Part shown: positions 46,305 through 55,900 of the stretch, piece by piece | How the letters are laid out: each line of letters starts with the position of its first letter | Numbering within the stretch: position 1 is the stretch's first letter | Source: Magnetaquicoccus sp039908525 | Lineage (GTDB): Bacteria; Pseudomonadota; Magnetococcia; Magnetococcales; Magnetaquicoccaceae | DNA: 64,000 bases | Direction: 5' to 3' | Assembly (NCBI GenBank): GCA_039908525.1 | Contig: JAMOAY010000009.1 | Coordinates: 1 to 64,000 of the forward strand | The notes under the pieces: model-generated | Databases searched by the model: none | Told to the model about the DNA's origin: nothing | The model's input: the letters and a program-made list of their open reading frames with translations, nothing else | Program-made: the position numbers and the translations under genes

Positions 46305-49235
46305 ATGAACAGGGAACATCCGGCCATTCTCATTGTCGAAGACAGCCCGGTGCAGGCTTTTTTTCTGGAAAAAATCCTGAAAACGCATCACTTCGTCGTT
46401 TTTCGCGCCAGCAACGGTCAGCAAGCGCTGCAGTTGGCGGCTCAGAGGCTGCCCGACCTGATCATCAGCGACATCAACATGCCGGTCATGACCGGCTACG
46501 AGATGTGCCGTCTCCTCAAGGCAGACCCGCAACTGCAACATATTCCCGTCATATTGCTCTCTGAGCTGTCCAATATGGAGGAGATCCTGCTGGGCCTGGA
46601 GTCCAGAGCGGACAATTATCTGCTCAAGCCTTATGAGGAAGAGAATCTGTTGTGCAAAATAGGGGAGCTGTTGCACACCCCGCCGCCTGCTGCGGGCGCG
46701 CCGACGCCGGTGCGCAGCATAGAGAGGGTGACCGGTGGTCGGCGCTTCCTGATTGATTCCAGCCGCGATCAGGTGCTGAATTTCCTGCTCTCCATCTACG
46801 AAAGCACACTCAAGAAAAACAAGGAACTGAACCGGCTGCATGAGAAGATGAATCGGTTGAATGCCGATCTGCTGGCCGCCAAGGAGACGTACCAGACCCT
46901 GGTGCAGACGGTGCCTGACATGATCTATCAGCTGGATGAACAGGGCCGTTTCACCTTTATCAACCATGCCATGGAGCGGTTGGGATATGCAACGGACGAG
47001 TTGGTTGGCCAGCATTTCGGCGTTATCATCGATCCGGAGGACGCGGAGAAGGTCAGTTTTGCCAAGCTGCTGAAGCAGGCCAAAAAGGGGGGACTGACCG
47101 GGACTCCTCCCAAGCTGTTTGACGAGCGGCGTACCGGCAAGCGACAGACGCTGGGTTTGGAGGTGCGCCTGCGGGCCAAACAGAGCCATGCCGTGCAGGA
47201 ACCCCATTGCATGGGGGAGGTCAGCAGCGCCGGCATGTACACGACCCCCATGCACGATCGGCAAGGGAGATTCATTGGCACCGTTGGGGTGTTGCGGGAT
47301 ATTTCAGAGCGCAAACGGGTCGAAGAGAGTCTCAAAAAGGCCCATCAGCAACTGCAACTCAGTGAACGGCGTGCGGAGTTGGCCAATCAGGCGAAAAGCG
47401 AGTTCTTGGCCAACGTGAGCCATGAAATTCGCACACCGATGCATGCCATCATCGGCTTGAGCCAATTGGCGTTGCAGACGGAACTGGATGAGAAACAGAG
47501 TGATTATCTGGAAAAGATTGTTCGTTCCGGACGTAAGCTGCTGGCTATTCTGAATGATATCCTGGACTTTTCCAAGATCGAGGCGGGCAAGATCGATGTG
47601 GAGAAGGTGGAGTTTGATCTGGACGAGGTGGTGACGGATGTGGTCGATTTGGCCACGCTGCACCATGAGGGCAGGGCGGTGGAGGTTATCCTCCGGCGAC
47701 CGGACGCGCTGCCCCGTTTCTGGGTGGGAGACCCATTGCGTTTGGGACAGATTTTGACCAACCTGCTCAACAACGCCCTCAAGTTCACCGAACAGGGGCA
47801 GATTGTGCTCTCTCTTCGCGAGTTGGTGCGGTTTGGTCCGCAGGCCGTGCTTGAGTTTGTCGTGCACGACAGTGGTGTGGGGATCGCTGAGGAGCAGCTG
47901 GAACGCCTGTTCCAGGCCTTTCATCAGGCGGATGGGTCGATTACCCGTCGTTATGGCGGCAGCGGTTTGGGATTGGCCATCAGCAGACATTTGGTGGAGT
48001 TGATGGGGGGGACCATTTTTGTGCACAGTGTTGTTGGGCAGGGGAGTGTTTTTACTTTCCTGCTGCCCCTCGCCCGTTCCCAACGCTCCTGGGAAGGGGG
48101 CGGGGAGCGGGCGGAAGGCACCCCCAACCGCAGACAGGCGCGCAAAGGGTATCGTTTGGACCCCGAGTTGGCGCAAGCCCTGGGCCGGATTCGAGGCGCC
48201 GAGGTGTTGCTGGTCGACGACCATGAGATCAATCGGCAGATTGCGTGTGAGCTGTTGGGGCAGGTAGGCCTCCAGGTCACGGTGGCGACCAACGGTGCAC
48301 AAGCCGTGGCCAAACTCCAGCAACGGTCGTTCGATCTGGTGTTGATGGACATCCAGATGCCACTTATGGATGGTCTGGAGGCCACCCGGGAGATTCGTCG
48401 TCTGGATTCCCAGCGGTTGCTGCCCATTGTGGCGATGACAGCCCATGCCATGCGGGGTGACCGCGAGCGTTCCCTGGCCGCCGGCATGAACGACCATATC
48501 ACCAAGCCGATCGACCGGGATCTGCTCTATGCCGTCTTGTTGCGTTGGATTCCGGCCAGACAGGGGGGGTTGGAATCACATGCGTCGGTTGTGGAAATTC
48601 CATGGCAGGGAACTTCTCTGCCGTTGCCTGGAACGACAGTGGTCGACTGGGAGGAGGGATTGGCTCGGTTGGGTGGCAATGAGCCTCTCTACCGGCAGAT
48701 TGTGGGTCGTTTCTGGCATGGGCAGCAACATACCGTGGCAGAGCTTGCTGCGGCCTTGCAGCGGGGAGATCGGGATACCGCCAGGCGGTTGGTGCACACG
48801 GTGTTTGGCGTCGCCGCCAATTTGGGCGCGCGGATGTTGGCCTCTGCTGCGGCTGACCTGGAGCTGGCCATTCTGCAAAGGAGCGAGACGGAGGCTTTGT
48901 TGGATCGTTTCGCCCGCGCCATGCGGCAGTTGCTGGGGGTGCTGGAGGGCGTTGTCAACTGCTCCTCTGTACCCCCCCTGTCAGCGGACGGCGGCAGCCC
49001 TCTGTCGGAAAATGATGTACAACTCTGCCTGCAAAGGATGTACACTGCCCTGGATGGGGATTTCAATCAGGCCAGACTCCATCTGGACGAGTTGAGACCG
49101 CTGTTGACGGGGGGTGCGTATCATGCCCTGCTGGAGGAGTTGGCAGGCTTTATGGATGATTTTGAAACAGAAAAGGCCCAGGCGGTTCTCACCGCATTGC
49201 TGGGTCAATGGCAGAAAAACCGGGAGGGGTGCTGA
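46305..49235 (+). CDS. Multidomain phosphorelay kinase (REC-PAS-HisKA-HATPase-REC-HPt)
   Basis: A 976-residue soluble protein with a complete relay. The N-terminal receiver (about 1-125) has VEDSP, LIISDINMPVMTG and LLKPYEE. A coiled coil and PAS domain (about 195-340) follow. HisKA has NVSHEIRTPMHAI with His near 376. The HATPase has DSGVGIAEEQ and GGSGLGLAIS. The second receiver (about 625-745) has VDDHE and LVLMDIQMPLMDG. HPt (about 795-880) has the phosphorylatable His in VHTVFGVAANLGA, with Phe where Lys is usual. A helical tail completes it. An N-terminal receiver implies control by another kinase. The stop overlaps the start of the next gene. Confidence 0.92.
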   Translation: MNREHPAILIVEDSPVQAFFLEKILKTHHFVVFRASNGQQALQLAAQRLPDLIISDINMPVMTGYEMCRLLKADPQLQHIPVILLSELSNMEEILLGLESRADNYLLKPYEEENLLCKIGELLHTPPPAAGAPTPVRSIERVTGGRRFLIDSSRDQVLNFLLSIYESTLKKNKELNRLHEKMNRLNADLLAAKETYQTLVQTVPDMIYQLDEQGRFTFINHAMERLGYATDELVGQHFGVIIDPEDAEKVSFAKLLKQAKKGGLTGTPPKLFDERRTGKRQTLGLEVRLRAKQSHAVQEPHCMGEVSSAGMYTTPMHDRQGRFIGTVGVLRDISERKRVEESLKKAHQQLQLSERRAELANQAKSEFLANVSHEIRTPMHAIIGLSQLALQTELDEKQSDYLEKIVRSGRKLLAILNDILDFSKIEAGKIDVEKVEFDLDEVVTDVVDLATLHHEGRAVEVILRRPDALPRFWVGDPLRLGQILTNLLNNALKFTEQGQIVLSLRELVRFGPQAVLEFVVHDSGVGIAEEQLERLFQAFHQADGSITRRYGGSGLGLAISRHLVELMGGTIFVHSVVGQGSVFTFLLPLARSQRSWEGGGERAEGTPNRRQARKGYRLDPELAQALGRIRGAEVLLVDDHEINRQIACELLGQVGLQVTVATNGAQAVAKLQQRSFDLVLMDIQMPLMDGLEATREIRRLDSQRLLPIVAMTAHAMRGDRERSLAAGMNDHITKPIDRDLLYAVLLRWIPARQGGLESHASVVEIPWQGTSLPLPGTTVVDWEEGLARLGGNEPLYRQIVGRFWHGQQHTVAELAAALQRGDRDTARRLVHTVFGVAANLGARMLASAAADLELAILQRSETEALLDRFARAMRQLLGVLEGVVNCSSVPPLSADGGSPLSENDVQLCLQRMYTALDGDFNQARLHLDELRPLLTGGAYHALLEELAGFMDDFETEKAQAVLTALLGQWQKNREGC

Positions 49236-50350
49236 TGGGAATGGGTCAGGATAAACCAAAAGTGTTGGTTGTGGACGATTCGCCAGAGACCTTGGATATG
49301 TTGATCAATCTCTTGTCAGGGGACTACGCGGTTGTTCCGGCCCGCAGCGGGGAGGGTGCGTTGTGCAAGGCTGCCAAGCCACCGCATCCCGAGGTCATTC
49401 TGCTGGACATACTCATGCCCGACATGGATGGTTTTGAAGTCTGCCGCCGTTTGAAGGAGCAGACCGCCACCCGGGATATTCCCGTCATTTTTCTGACCGC
49501 CATTCTGGATCAGAAAAGCGAACTGGAGGGACTGAATCTGGGCGCGGTGGATTATATTCGCAAACCCATTTCGCCGCCCATGGTGCTGGCCCGTCTGGCC
49601 ACCCATTTGGAACTGGCCCGCAACCGCAAGGAGTTGGCCCGGAAAAATGAGGGGTTGGAGGAGGTTGTCCGGCTGCGTGAGGACCTGGACCGCATCACCA
49701 AGCATGACCTCAAAGGTCCCCTGAATGCCGTGCTCGGTTTTCTCGAGGTGGTTCTGGACGAGGCCGAGCTGACTGATCATCACAGATCCTGCCTGCAGCA
49801 TGGCATGCAGGCGGCCCATCGGATGTTGGAGATGATCAATCGATCCCTGGATCTCTACAAAATGGAGACCGATCGATATTGTTATGAACCACATCTGTTT
49901 GACATGGCCAAAGTGGCGCGCCGGGTCTGTCATGATCTGGCGGCTGTGGCCAGCCAGAATGGGATCTCCGTGTTGCTGGAGGTGCGGGGGCCTGGGGGAG
50001 AGGAGGGGCGTTGTCCGGCTTTGGCCGATGCAACCCTCTGTTATTTTCTGTTGGCCAATCTGCTGAAAAATGCCCTGGAGTCCGCTCCTCCGGAGACGCA
50101 GGTGACGGTGACCATTGACAGGCAGGATGGCAGGGAGCTTCGCATGGAGATCCACAATCCGGGGGTGGTGCCAGAGGCGGTGCGTGATCGGTTTTTTGAA
50201 AAATATGCGACCTATGGCAAGGAGCACGGCACGGGGCTGGGAACCTATTCCGCCCAACTGATGGCCCGTGCCCAGGGTGGCATGGTGCGCATGGAAAGCA
50301 GCCAGGCAACAGGAACACGATTGACCGTTCATCTGCCGCAACAAGATTGA
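49235..50350 (+). CDS. REC-histidine kinase fusion protein
   Basis: A 371-residue protein coupled to the preceding kinase by a TGATG overlap, with GGGAGGGG upstream. The receiver (about 1-125) has VVDDSP, ILLDILMPDMDG, FLTAI and IRKPIS. A coiled coil leads to a HisKA-like helix with KHDLKGPLNAVLGF. The HATPase region has N-box LLKNALESAPP, and GTGLGTYSAQLM as the G2 lid. Such receiver-first kinases accept phosphate from an upstream relay and feed an unknown target. It probably works with the hybrid kinase. Confidence 0.9.
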   Translation: MGMGQDKPKVLVVDDSPETLDMLINLLSGDYAVVPARSGEGALCKAAKPPHPEVILLDILMPDMDGFEVCRRLKEQTATRDIPVIFLTAILDQKSELEGLNLGAVDYIRKPISPPMVLARLATHLELARNRKELARKNEGLEEVVRLREDLDRITKHDLKGPLNAVLGFLEVVLDEAELTDHHRSCLQHGMQAAHRMLEMINRSLDLYKMETDRYCYEPHLFDMAKVARRVCHDLAAVASQNGISVLLEVRGPGGEEGRCPALADATLCYFLLANLLKNALESAPPETQVTVTIDRQDGRELRMEIHNPGVVPEAVRDRFFEKYATYGKEHGTGLGTYSAQLMARAQGGMVRMESSQATGTRLTVHLPQQD

Positions 50351-50382
50351 GCACGGATGTTGTGCGGGGCCGGGAGGGCTGT

Positions 50383-50853
50383 ATGAAATTTCACGAGATG
50401 GTGTTTACCATTCAGATTGATCACCAGGTCATTGGCGGTTTTATGAACTCCATCGACCGCTCCACCTACCGGGACGCGCGCAAGAAGCTCCTCATCCTTA
50501 AACAGTTGTTGACCAACCACTTTCTGGTGGAGGAGTTTGTCCTGTACCCGTTCATCCGCAAAAAGATCAACAGCGGTGAGAGAGTCGGTCCCATCGGACG
50601 GTTCGATGATGATACGGCAGAATGGTTGCGAGAGATGGAAAAGCAGGAGTCCGCCTGTACCACCATCCTTGCTCTGTTGTCGGACTGCCTGAACTGTGAA
50701 GAGTCGGCTTTCCGGGGGATGTTTGCCAAGGCGGTGACCTTGATTGAGGAGCGCATCCATTTTGAAGAGATCTGGCTGTTGAGTGGTGTGGATACATCAA
50801 AGACCCGCTTGTTGAGGAAATCAGATTTTGCACGGCTGCGCATCGAAGAGTGA
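50383..50853 (+). CDS. Hemerythrin-like helical protein (degenerate)
   Basis: A 156-residue helical protein starting at MKFHEM with CGGGAGGG before it. The pattern resembles an HHE hemerythrin domain: IDHQ in helix 1, NHFLVEEFVLYPFI in helix 2 and ERIHFEEIWLL in the last helix. The helix that should bring a middle His reads EKQESACTTILALL, so a ligand seems to be missing and oxygen or iron binding is uncertain. It lies between the REC-kinase and bioA. Its position suggests a redox or oxygen input to the kinases, which is inference. Confidence 0.65.
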   Translation: MKFHEMVFTIQIDHQVIGGFMNSIDRSTYRDARKKLLILKQLLTNHFLVEEFVLYPFIRKKINSGERVGPIGRFDDDTAEWLREMEKQESACTTILALLSDCLNCEESAFRGMFAKAVTLIEERIHFEEIWLLSGVDTSKTRLLRKSDFARLRIEE

Positions 50854-50867
50854 GACAGGGAGCAAGG

Positions 50868-52223
50868 ATGATGGCGACCGGGCGTGTGATGGGGAGTTCC
50901 CAGGATCTGGGAGATCTGTTGGCTTTGGACCGTCGCCATGTCTGGCATCCGTTCACCCAGGAGCAGACGGCGCCTCCGGTGACCCCGATTGCTGCAGCCC
51001 GGGGCGCCCTGCTGTTCGGCCAGGACGGTACCGAGTATCTGGACTTGATCTCTTCCTGGTGGGTCAACACCCATGGTCATGCCCACCCCGTCATCGCCGA
51101 CGCCATCGCCCGCCAGGCCCACACCCTGGAACAGGTGGTATTCGCCGGGTTCACCCATGCGCCGGCTGTTCAGTTGGCCACAGCCCTGGCAGAAAAGCTG
51201 CCCCCTGGATTGGAGCGGCTCTTTTTTTCCGACAACGGCTCCACGGCGGTGGAAGTGGCCCTGAAAATGGCCCGCCAGTACTGGTTCAACCAGGGCAATC
51301 CTCGGGAGCGCTTCCTGGTTTGCCAGGGGGGGTATCACGGCGATACCGTGGGTGCCATGTCGGCGGGCTGTTCCAGTGGTTTTTTCGAACCATTCCGTTC
51401 CCTGCTGTTTCCGGTGGATCTGCTGCCCTTTCCCGCCACCTGGGAGGGGGATACGGGGATTGAAGCCCGCGAGATGGCTGCATTGCGCTCCCTGGATGTT
51501 TACCTGGCCCAGCAGGGCCATGCCTGTGCGGCCATGCTGATGGAGCCACTGGTGCAGGGGGCTGCGGGCATGCGCCTCTGTCGGCCCCACTTTGTGCAGC
51601 AACTGGCGGCTCGTTTGCGGCAGGCGGGCGTCCTGCTCATTTTTGACGAAGTGATGACCGGTTTTGGCCGTACCGGCACACTGTTCGCTTGTGAGAAGGC
51701 CGGGGTTACCCCCGACCTGATCTGCCTGTCCAAGGGGTTGACCGGCGGGTTCCTGCCCATGTCGGTGACTGCTTGCCGGGAGGGGATCTACAGTGCCTTT
51801 CTGGGCGAAAGCTTCGATCGTGCCTTTGCCCACGGCCACTCGTTTACGGCCAACCCCCTGGGGTGTGCGGCCGGGTTGGCCTCTCTGGCCCTGTTTGACG
51901 AAGAGAACACCCTGCAACGCATTGCCGCCATGGAGACCATCCACCGGCAGCGCCTCTCAGCCCTGGCTGGCCACGAGCGGGTTGAGAAGCCCCGTTGGAT
52001 GGGCAGCATCGCGGCGCTGGACATCCGGGCGGCGGATGCCGGCTATGCCTCCAGAATCGGGTTGTTTTTGCGGAATTTTTTCCTGGAGCGAGGCATGCTG
52101 TTGCGTCCCCTGGGCAACACACTCTACCTTTTACCCCCATACTGCATCACGGCAGAGCAACTGCACCGGGCGTGGGACACGGTGGAGCTTGCCTTGCAGC
52201 ACCTGCCCCCGGCGGAGCTCTGA
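50868..52223 (+). CDS. bioA: Adenosylmethionine-8-amino-7-oxononanoate aminotransferase
   Basis: A 451-residue class III PLP aminotransferase for biotin synthesis. It converts KAPA to DAPA with S-adenosylmethionine as amino donor. RRHVWHPFTQEQ and the SSWWVNTHGHAHP segment are BioA-specific. The PLP lysine lies in CLSKGLTGGFLPMS. The start is one of two adjacent ATGs (50868 or 50871). No other bio gene is nearby. It ends 16 bp from the convergent minus-strand gene. Confidence 0.95.
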   Translation: MMATGRVMGSSQDLGDLLALDRRHVWHPFTQEQTAPPVTPIAAARGALLFGQDGTEYLDLISSWWVNTHGHAHPVIADAIARQAHTLEQVVFAGFTHAPAVQLATALAEKLPPGLERLFFSDNGSTAVEVALKMARQYWFNQGNPRERFLVCQGGYHGDTVGAMSAGCSSGFFEPFRSLLFPVDLLPFPATWEGDTGIEAREMAALRSLDVYLAQQGHACAAMLMEPLVQGAAGMRLCRPHFVQQLAARLRQAGVLLIFDEVMTGFGRTGTLFACEKAGVTPDLICLSKGLTGGFLPMSVTACREGIYSAFLGESFDRAFAHGHSFTANPLGCAAGLASLALFDEENTLQRIAAMETIHRQRLSALAGHERVEKPRWMGSIAALDIRAADAGYASRIGLFLRNFFLERGMLLRPLGNTLYLLPPYCITAEQLHRAWDTVELALQHLPPAEL

Positions 52224-52239
52224 CCGCCGGGGTGGAGAT

Positions 52240-52887
52240 TCACCACGCGCGCGGGACGAAGGCCGCATCGTTGGTCATGCACAGCGTCTCGCCGGCCTGT
52301 TCAATGACGAACAGCCCTTTGCCCATGGCGAACCGGCTCACATTCTCCTCGATCACCATGCCGGCCACCGCCCCGATCGCCCGCTTGTCGGCATATTCCG
52401 CAAAAAATGCCTTGAACTCTGACATGCGCGTCAGGTGATCCCGCACATCCTCCACCGTCAACTTGCTTTTGACCTCCACCAGCACCACGGCATCGGTGTT
52501 GACCACCAACAGATCGATCTCCATGCGACGACCACCCGGCAGATCAGCCTCCACCCGTCGGCTGACCTTGTGCACCGGAATGCCCCTTTGGGCGAAGAGA
52601 GTTTTGCAAGCCGGGGCGACCAGACCCTCGACAAACTCTCCAAGGCGCCCGCCCAGCCTGTCCAGTTTACGGTCAGTCTCTCTCATCTTACGGTCAGTCT
52701 CTCTCATCTGCGCCGCAGTCGCCTTGATTTGGCGATCGGTCTCTCCGCTCATTTCCCAGAATTTTCGATCGGTCTCCTGGAATTTTCGATCGGTCTCCTG
52801 GAATTTTCGATCGGTCTCCTGGAATTTTCGATCGGTCTCCTGGAACATCCTCCAGACATCATCAAAGGTTATAACCGTTTGCGTCAT
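52240..52887 (-). CDS. Coiled-coil protein with PD-(D/E)XK nuclease-like domain
   Basis: A 215-residue protein with AGGAGGT before the ATG. Residues about 15-75 consist of heptads QETDRKF, which gives a coiled coil. The C-terminal half carries an endonuclease-like core: EIDLLVVNTDAVVLVEVKSKL, the Asp then ExK of PD-(D/E)XK, and a preceding helix with GRLGEFVEGLV. This matches the DUF3782 type of protein seen in cyanobacteria and some Pseudomonadota. The function is unknown. It follows the giant repeat gene by 36 bp, so the two may be cotranscribed. Confidence 0.8.
   Translation of the reverse strand: MTQTVITFDDVWRMFQETDRKFQETDRKFQETDRKFQETDRKFWEMSGETDRQIKATAAQMRETDRKMRETDRKLDRLGGRLGEFVEGLVAPACKTLFAQRGIPVHKVSRRVEADLPGGRRMEIDLLVVNTDAVVLVEVKSKLTVEDVRDHLTRMSEFKAFFAEYADKRAIGAVAGMVIEENVSRFAMGKGLFVIEQAGETLCMTNDAAFVPRAW
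52759..52842 (-). repeat. 21-bp tandem repeat encoding QETDRKF heptads
   Basis: Four perfect head-to-tail copies of a 21-bp unit (GAATTTTCGATCGGTCTCCTG on the plus strand, at 52759, 52780, 52801 and 52822). They lie inside the nuclease-like gene and encode seven-residue units. Two or three diverged copies occur at about 52665-52708. The exact identity of four units indicates recent expansion. Confidence 0.95.
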
Positions 52888-52923
52888 GGCGATACCTCCT
52901 GGCGCTCCGCTCTTTTGCGGAAC

Positions 52924-55900
52924 CTACGTGGTCAAGGTGCCCCCTGCCGACTTGTATGCCGTCTTCTGATCTTTGGTCATCGCCGTCACCTGATCCTGGG
53001 TAAAGGAGCCGATACTTGACTTGAGAATATCGAAATCACCGGCCTCAAACCCCTTGACCTGGGCCACGGTCAGGTTGGAGATATTGTTGCTCAAGGCGGC
53101 CACCTGGGAATCATCCAGCGCCTTGATCTGTGCCGCCGTCAAACCGATCACCTGTCCGGAGGTGAGGGCATTGATCTGCTGCGTGGTCAGGGCGCCCTCC
53201 TGTACCGTCGTCAGTCCCTTGATCTGGGCGGAGGTCAGCCCGCCAAACTGCGACGCCGTCGAAAGACCGGCGATCTGGTCTGCGGTGAAGCCCTTCATCT
53301 GTGCGGCGGACAGGGCGGCCAGGGCAGCCGACCCCAGGCCACCCATCTGGTTCACCGTCAACGCCGCAATCTGGGCACTGGTCAGACCCCTGACCTGGGT
53401 CGTGCTGAAGGCAGCGATATCCGTAGATTCCAGACCGGGTACCTGGGCGACGTTCAACGCGCTGATTTGGGCCACGGTCAAACCGGAGGCCTGCCCGGTA
53501 CTCAGGTTGATCAACTGGTCGGTGGTCAAGGCCTTGATCTGCCGGGTACTCAAACCGGCGATCTGGGTGGTGCCCATGCTGCTGAATTGTGCCGTGGTCA
53601 ACACCCCGAGCTGCTCTGTGGTCAGGCCTTTGATTTGCGATGCCGTGAGCACGGAGAAGTCCGTGGAGCCCAGCCCCACCACTTGGTCTGTGGTCAGGGC
53701 AGCAAGTTGGGCGCTGGTCAATCCCAGAACCTGGTCGGTAGAGAGTTGGGCAAGCTGGGCCGTCGACAGCCCTTTGACCTGCACAACGGTCAACGCCTTG
53801 AGCTGGGTGGTGGTCAGGGCACTGACCTGAGTGGTGGTCATGGAGGAGATCTGGGTACTGTTCAGCCCTTTTGCCTGGATGCTGGTCAAGGCGTTGATGT
53901 CGGCCGTGCTCAGGCTGCCCAGCTGCGCAACCGACAAGGCATTCAGCTGCGCGGTGAGCAGGGCGCTCACCTGGGTAGTGGTCAAGGCAGCGATCTGCGT
54001 CGTCGAAAAACCCTCCACTTGACCCGTGGTGAGCGTTTTGAGTTGCAGGCCGGTCAAGGCATTGATTTGCGTGGCTGTCATGGCACTGATCTGTGTGCTC
54101 GACAGACTCCGGACCTGAACGGCCAACAGCACCGCCACATCGGTTGATTCCAACCCCATCACCTGCGTCGTGGTCAAGGCCGCCACCTGCAACGCGGTGA
54201 GGGCTTTGATCTGCACGGTGGTGAGGGCGGCGACATCCGTGGTCTCCATACCGACAATCTGGTCAACGGACAGCGATTTGAGTTGCAGCGTACCGAGAGC
54301 GGCTACCTGCGAGGTGGTCAAAGCCGCAATTTGTGTTGTGGTGAATCCCAGCATCTGTTTGACGGTCAGCGAACTGACCCGGGTGGAGGCAAGGCTGCTC
54401 ACCTGTGTCGTGGTGAAGCCCATGATCTGATCCGAGGTAAAACCTTTCATCTGTGTCGCCGAGAGCGCACTGATGAATGTGGAGCCCAACCCGCCCACCT
54501 GCGTGGTGGTCATGGAGGCAATCAACGCAGTGGTGAGGCCTGCCGTTTGTGCGGAGGAGAGGATCTCTATCTGCGTGGTGGTGAAACCAGGGAGTTGCGC
54601 GGTGGTCATGGCCTTGATCAACTCGCTGCCCAGACCGCTCACTTGTGTGGTGGTCAACACGCCCAGCTGGGTGCTGTCGAAACCCTTGATCTGTGCCGTC
54701 GACAGGCTCTTGATGTTGGTGGACTCCAGACCGCTTACCTGGGTAGTGGTCAGCGCTGCGATCTGCAGGGTGGACAACCCCTTTACCTGGAGAGAGGTCA
54801 ACGCCGCCATCTGTGTCTTGTTCAGTCCCAGGACCTGCTCGGTGGACAGCGCCTTGATGTGTGAACTGGCCAGACTGCTCACCTGTGTCGTGGTGAGAGA
54901 GGAGATCTGGGTGCTGTCCATGCCCTTGATCAGCGAGGAGCCCAGAGCGGACAATACCGTGGATTGCAGGCCGCCAAGCTGTGTGGTGGTCAGAGCCGCC
55001 AATTGGGCACTGGTCAACCCCTTGGCCTGCAGGGTGGTCAGCACGCTGATATCCGTGGAGACCAGTCCCACCATCTGCGTGGTGCTCAAGGATCGGATCT
55101 GTGTGCTGCTCATGCCCGACACCTGGGTGCTGTTCAAGATCGCAATCTGGGTGGTGGTCAGGCCCGCGATCTGTGCTGTTGTCAGCACTTTGATATCGGT
55201 AACCTCGATGCTGCTCACCTGGGTCGTGGTCAAGGAGTTGACCTGATCACTGGTCAGCCCCTTGATCTGCAGGGTGGAGAGGGATGCGAGATTGGTGGTG
55301 TTCAAGCCACCGACCTGGGTCGTTACCAGGACAACGATCTGCGTGCTGGTCAACCCACCCACCTGGGTCGTGTTGAGTGAAGTGATCTGGGTGGTGGTCA
55401 GGCCGATGATCTGTTCGGTCGCCAGCGCCTTCATCTGCACGCTGGTCAAACCGCTGATCTGCGTGGTGGTCATCGCAGCCAGTTGGGTGGTGACCAGGCC
55501 CTTGATCTGGGTCGATTTCAGCGCACCAATCTGGGTTGTGCCCAGGCCGGCCATCTGGGTCGTGCTCAGAACCGTCATCTGTGCACTGGTCAGACCCAAT
55601 ATCTGCAGCGTGCTGAGCACATTGATATCGGTGGACTCCAGGCCGGTTGCCTGACTGGTGCTGAAAGCCTGGATCTGGGCACTGCTCAAACCACCGATCT
55701 GCAGGGTACTCAGGGCCGCAATCTGCGTGGTCGTCAAACCCGTGACCTGGGTGGTAAAGAGCGAACCGATCAGAGTGCTGTTCAGGGCACTCATCTGGGT
55801 GGTGGTCAGTACCGCCAAGTGCAAGCTGGTCAACCCCCTCACCTGCTGGGAGCTCAGGCTGCTGATCTCGGTGGTGACCAGTCCGCTCACCTGGGTGGTG

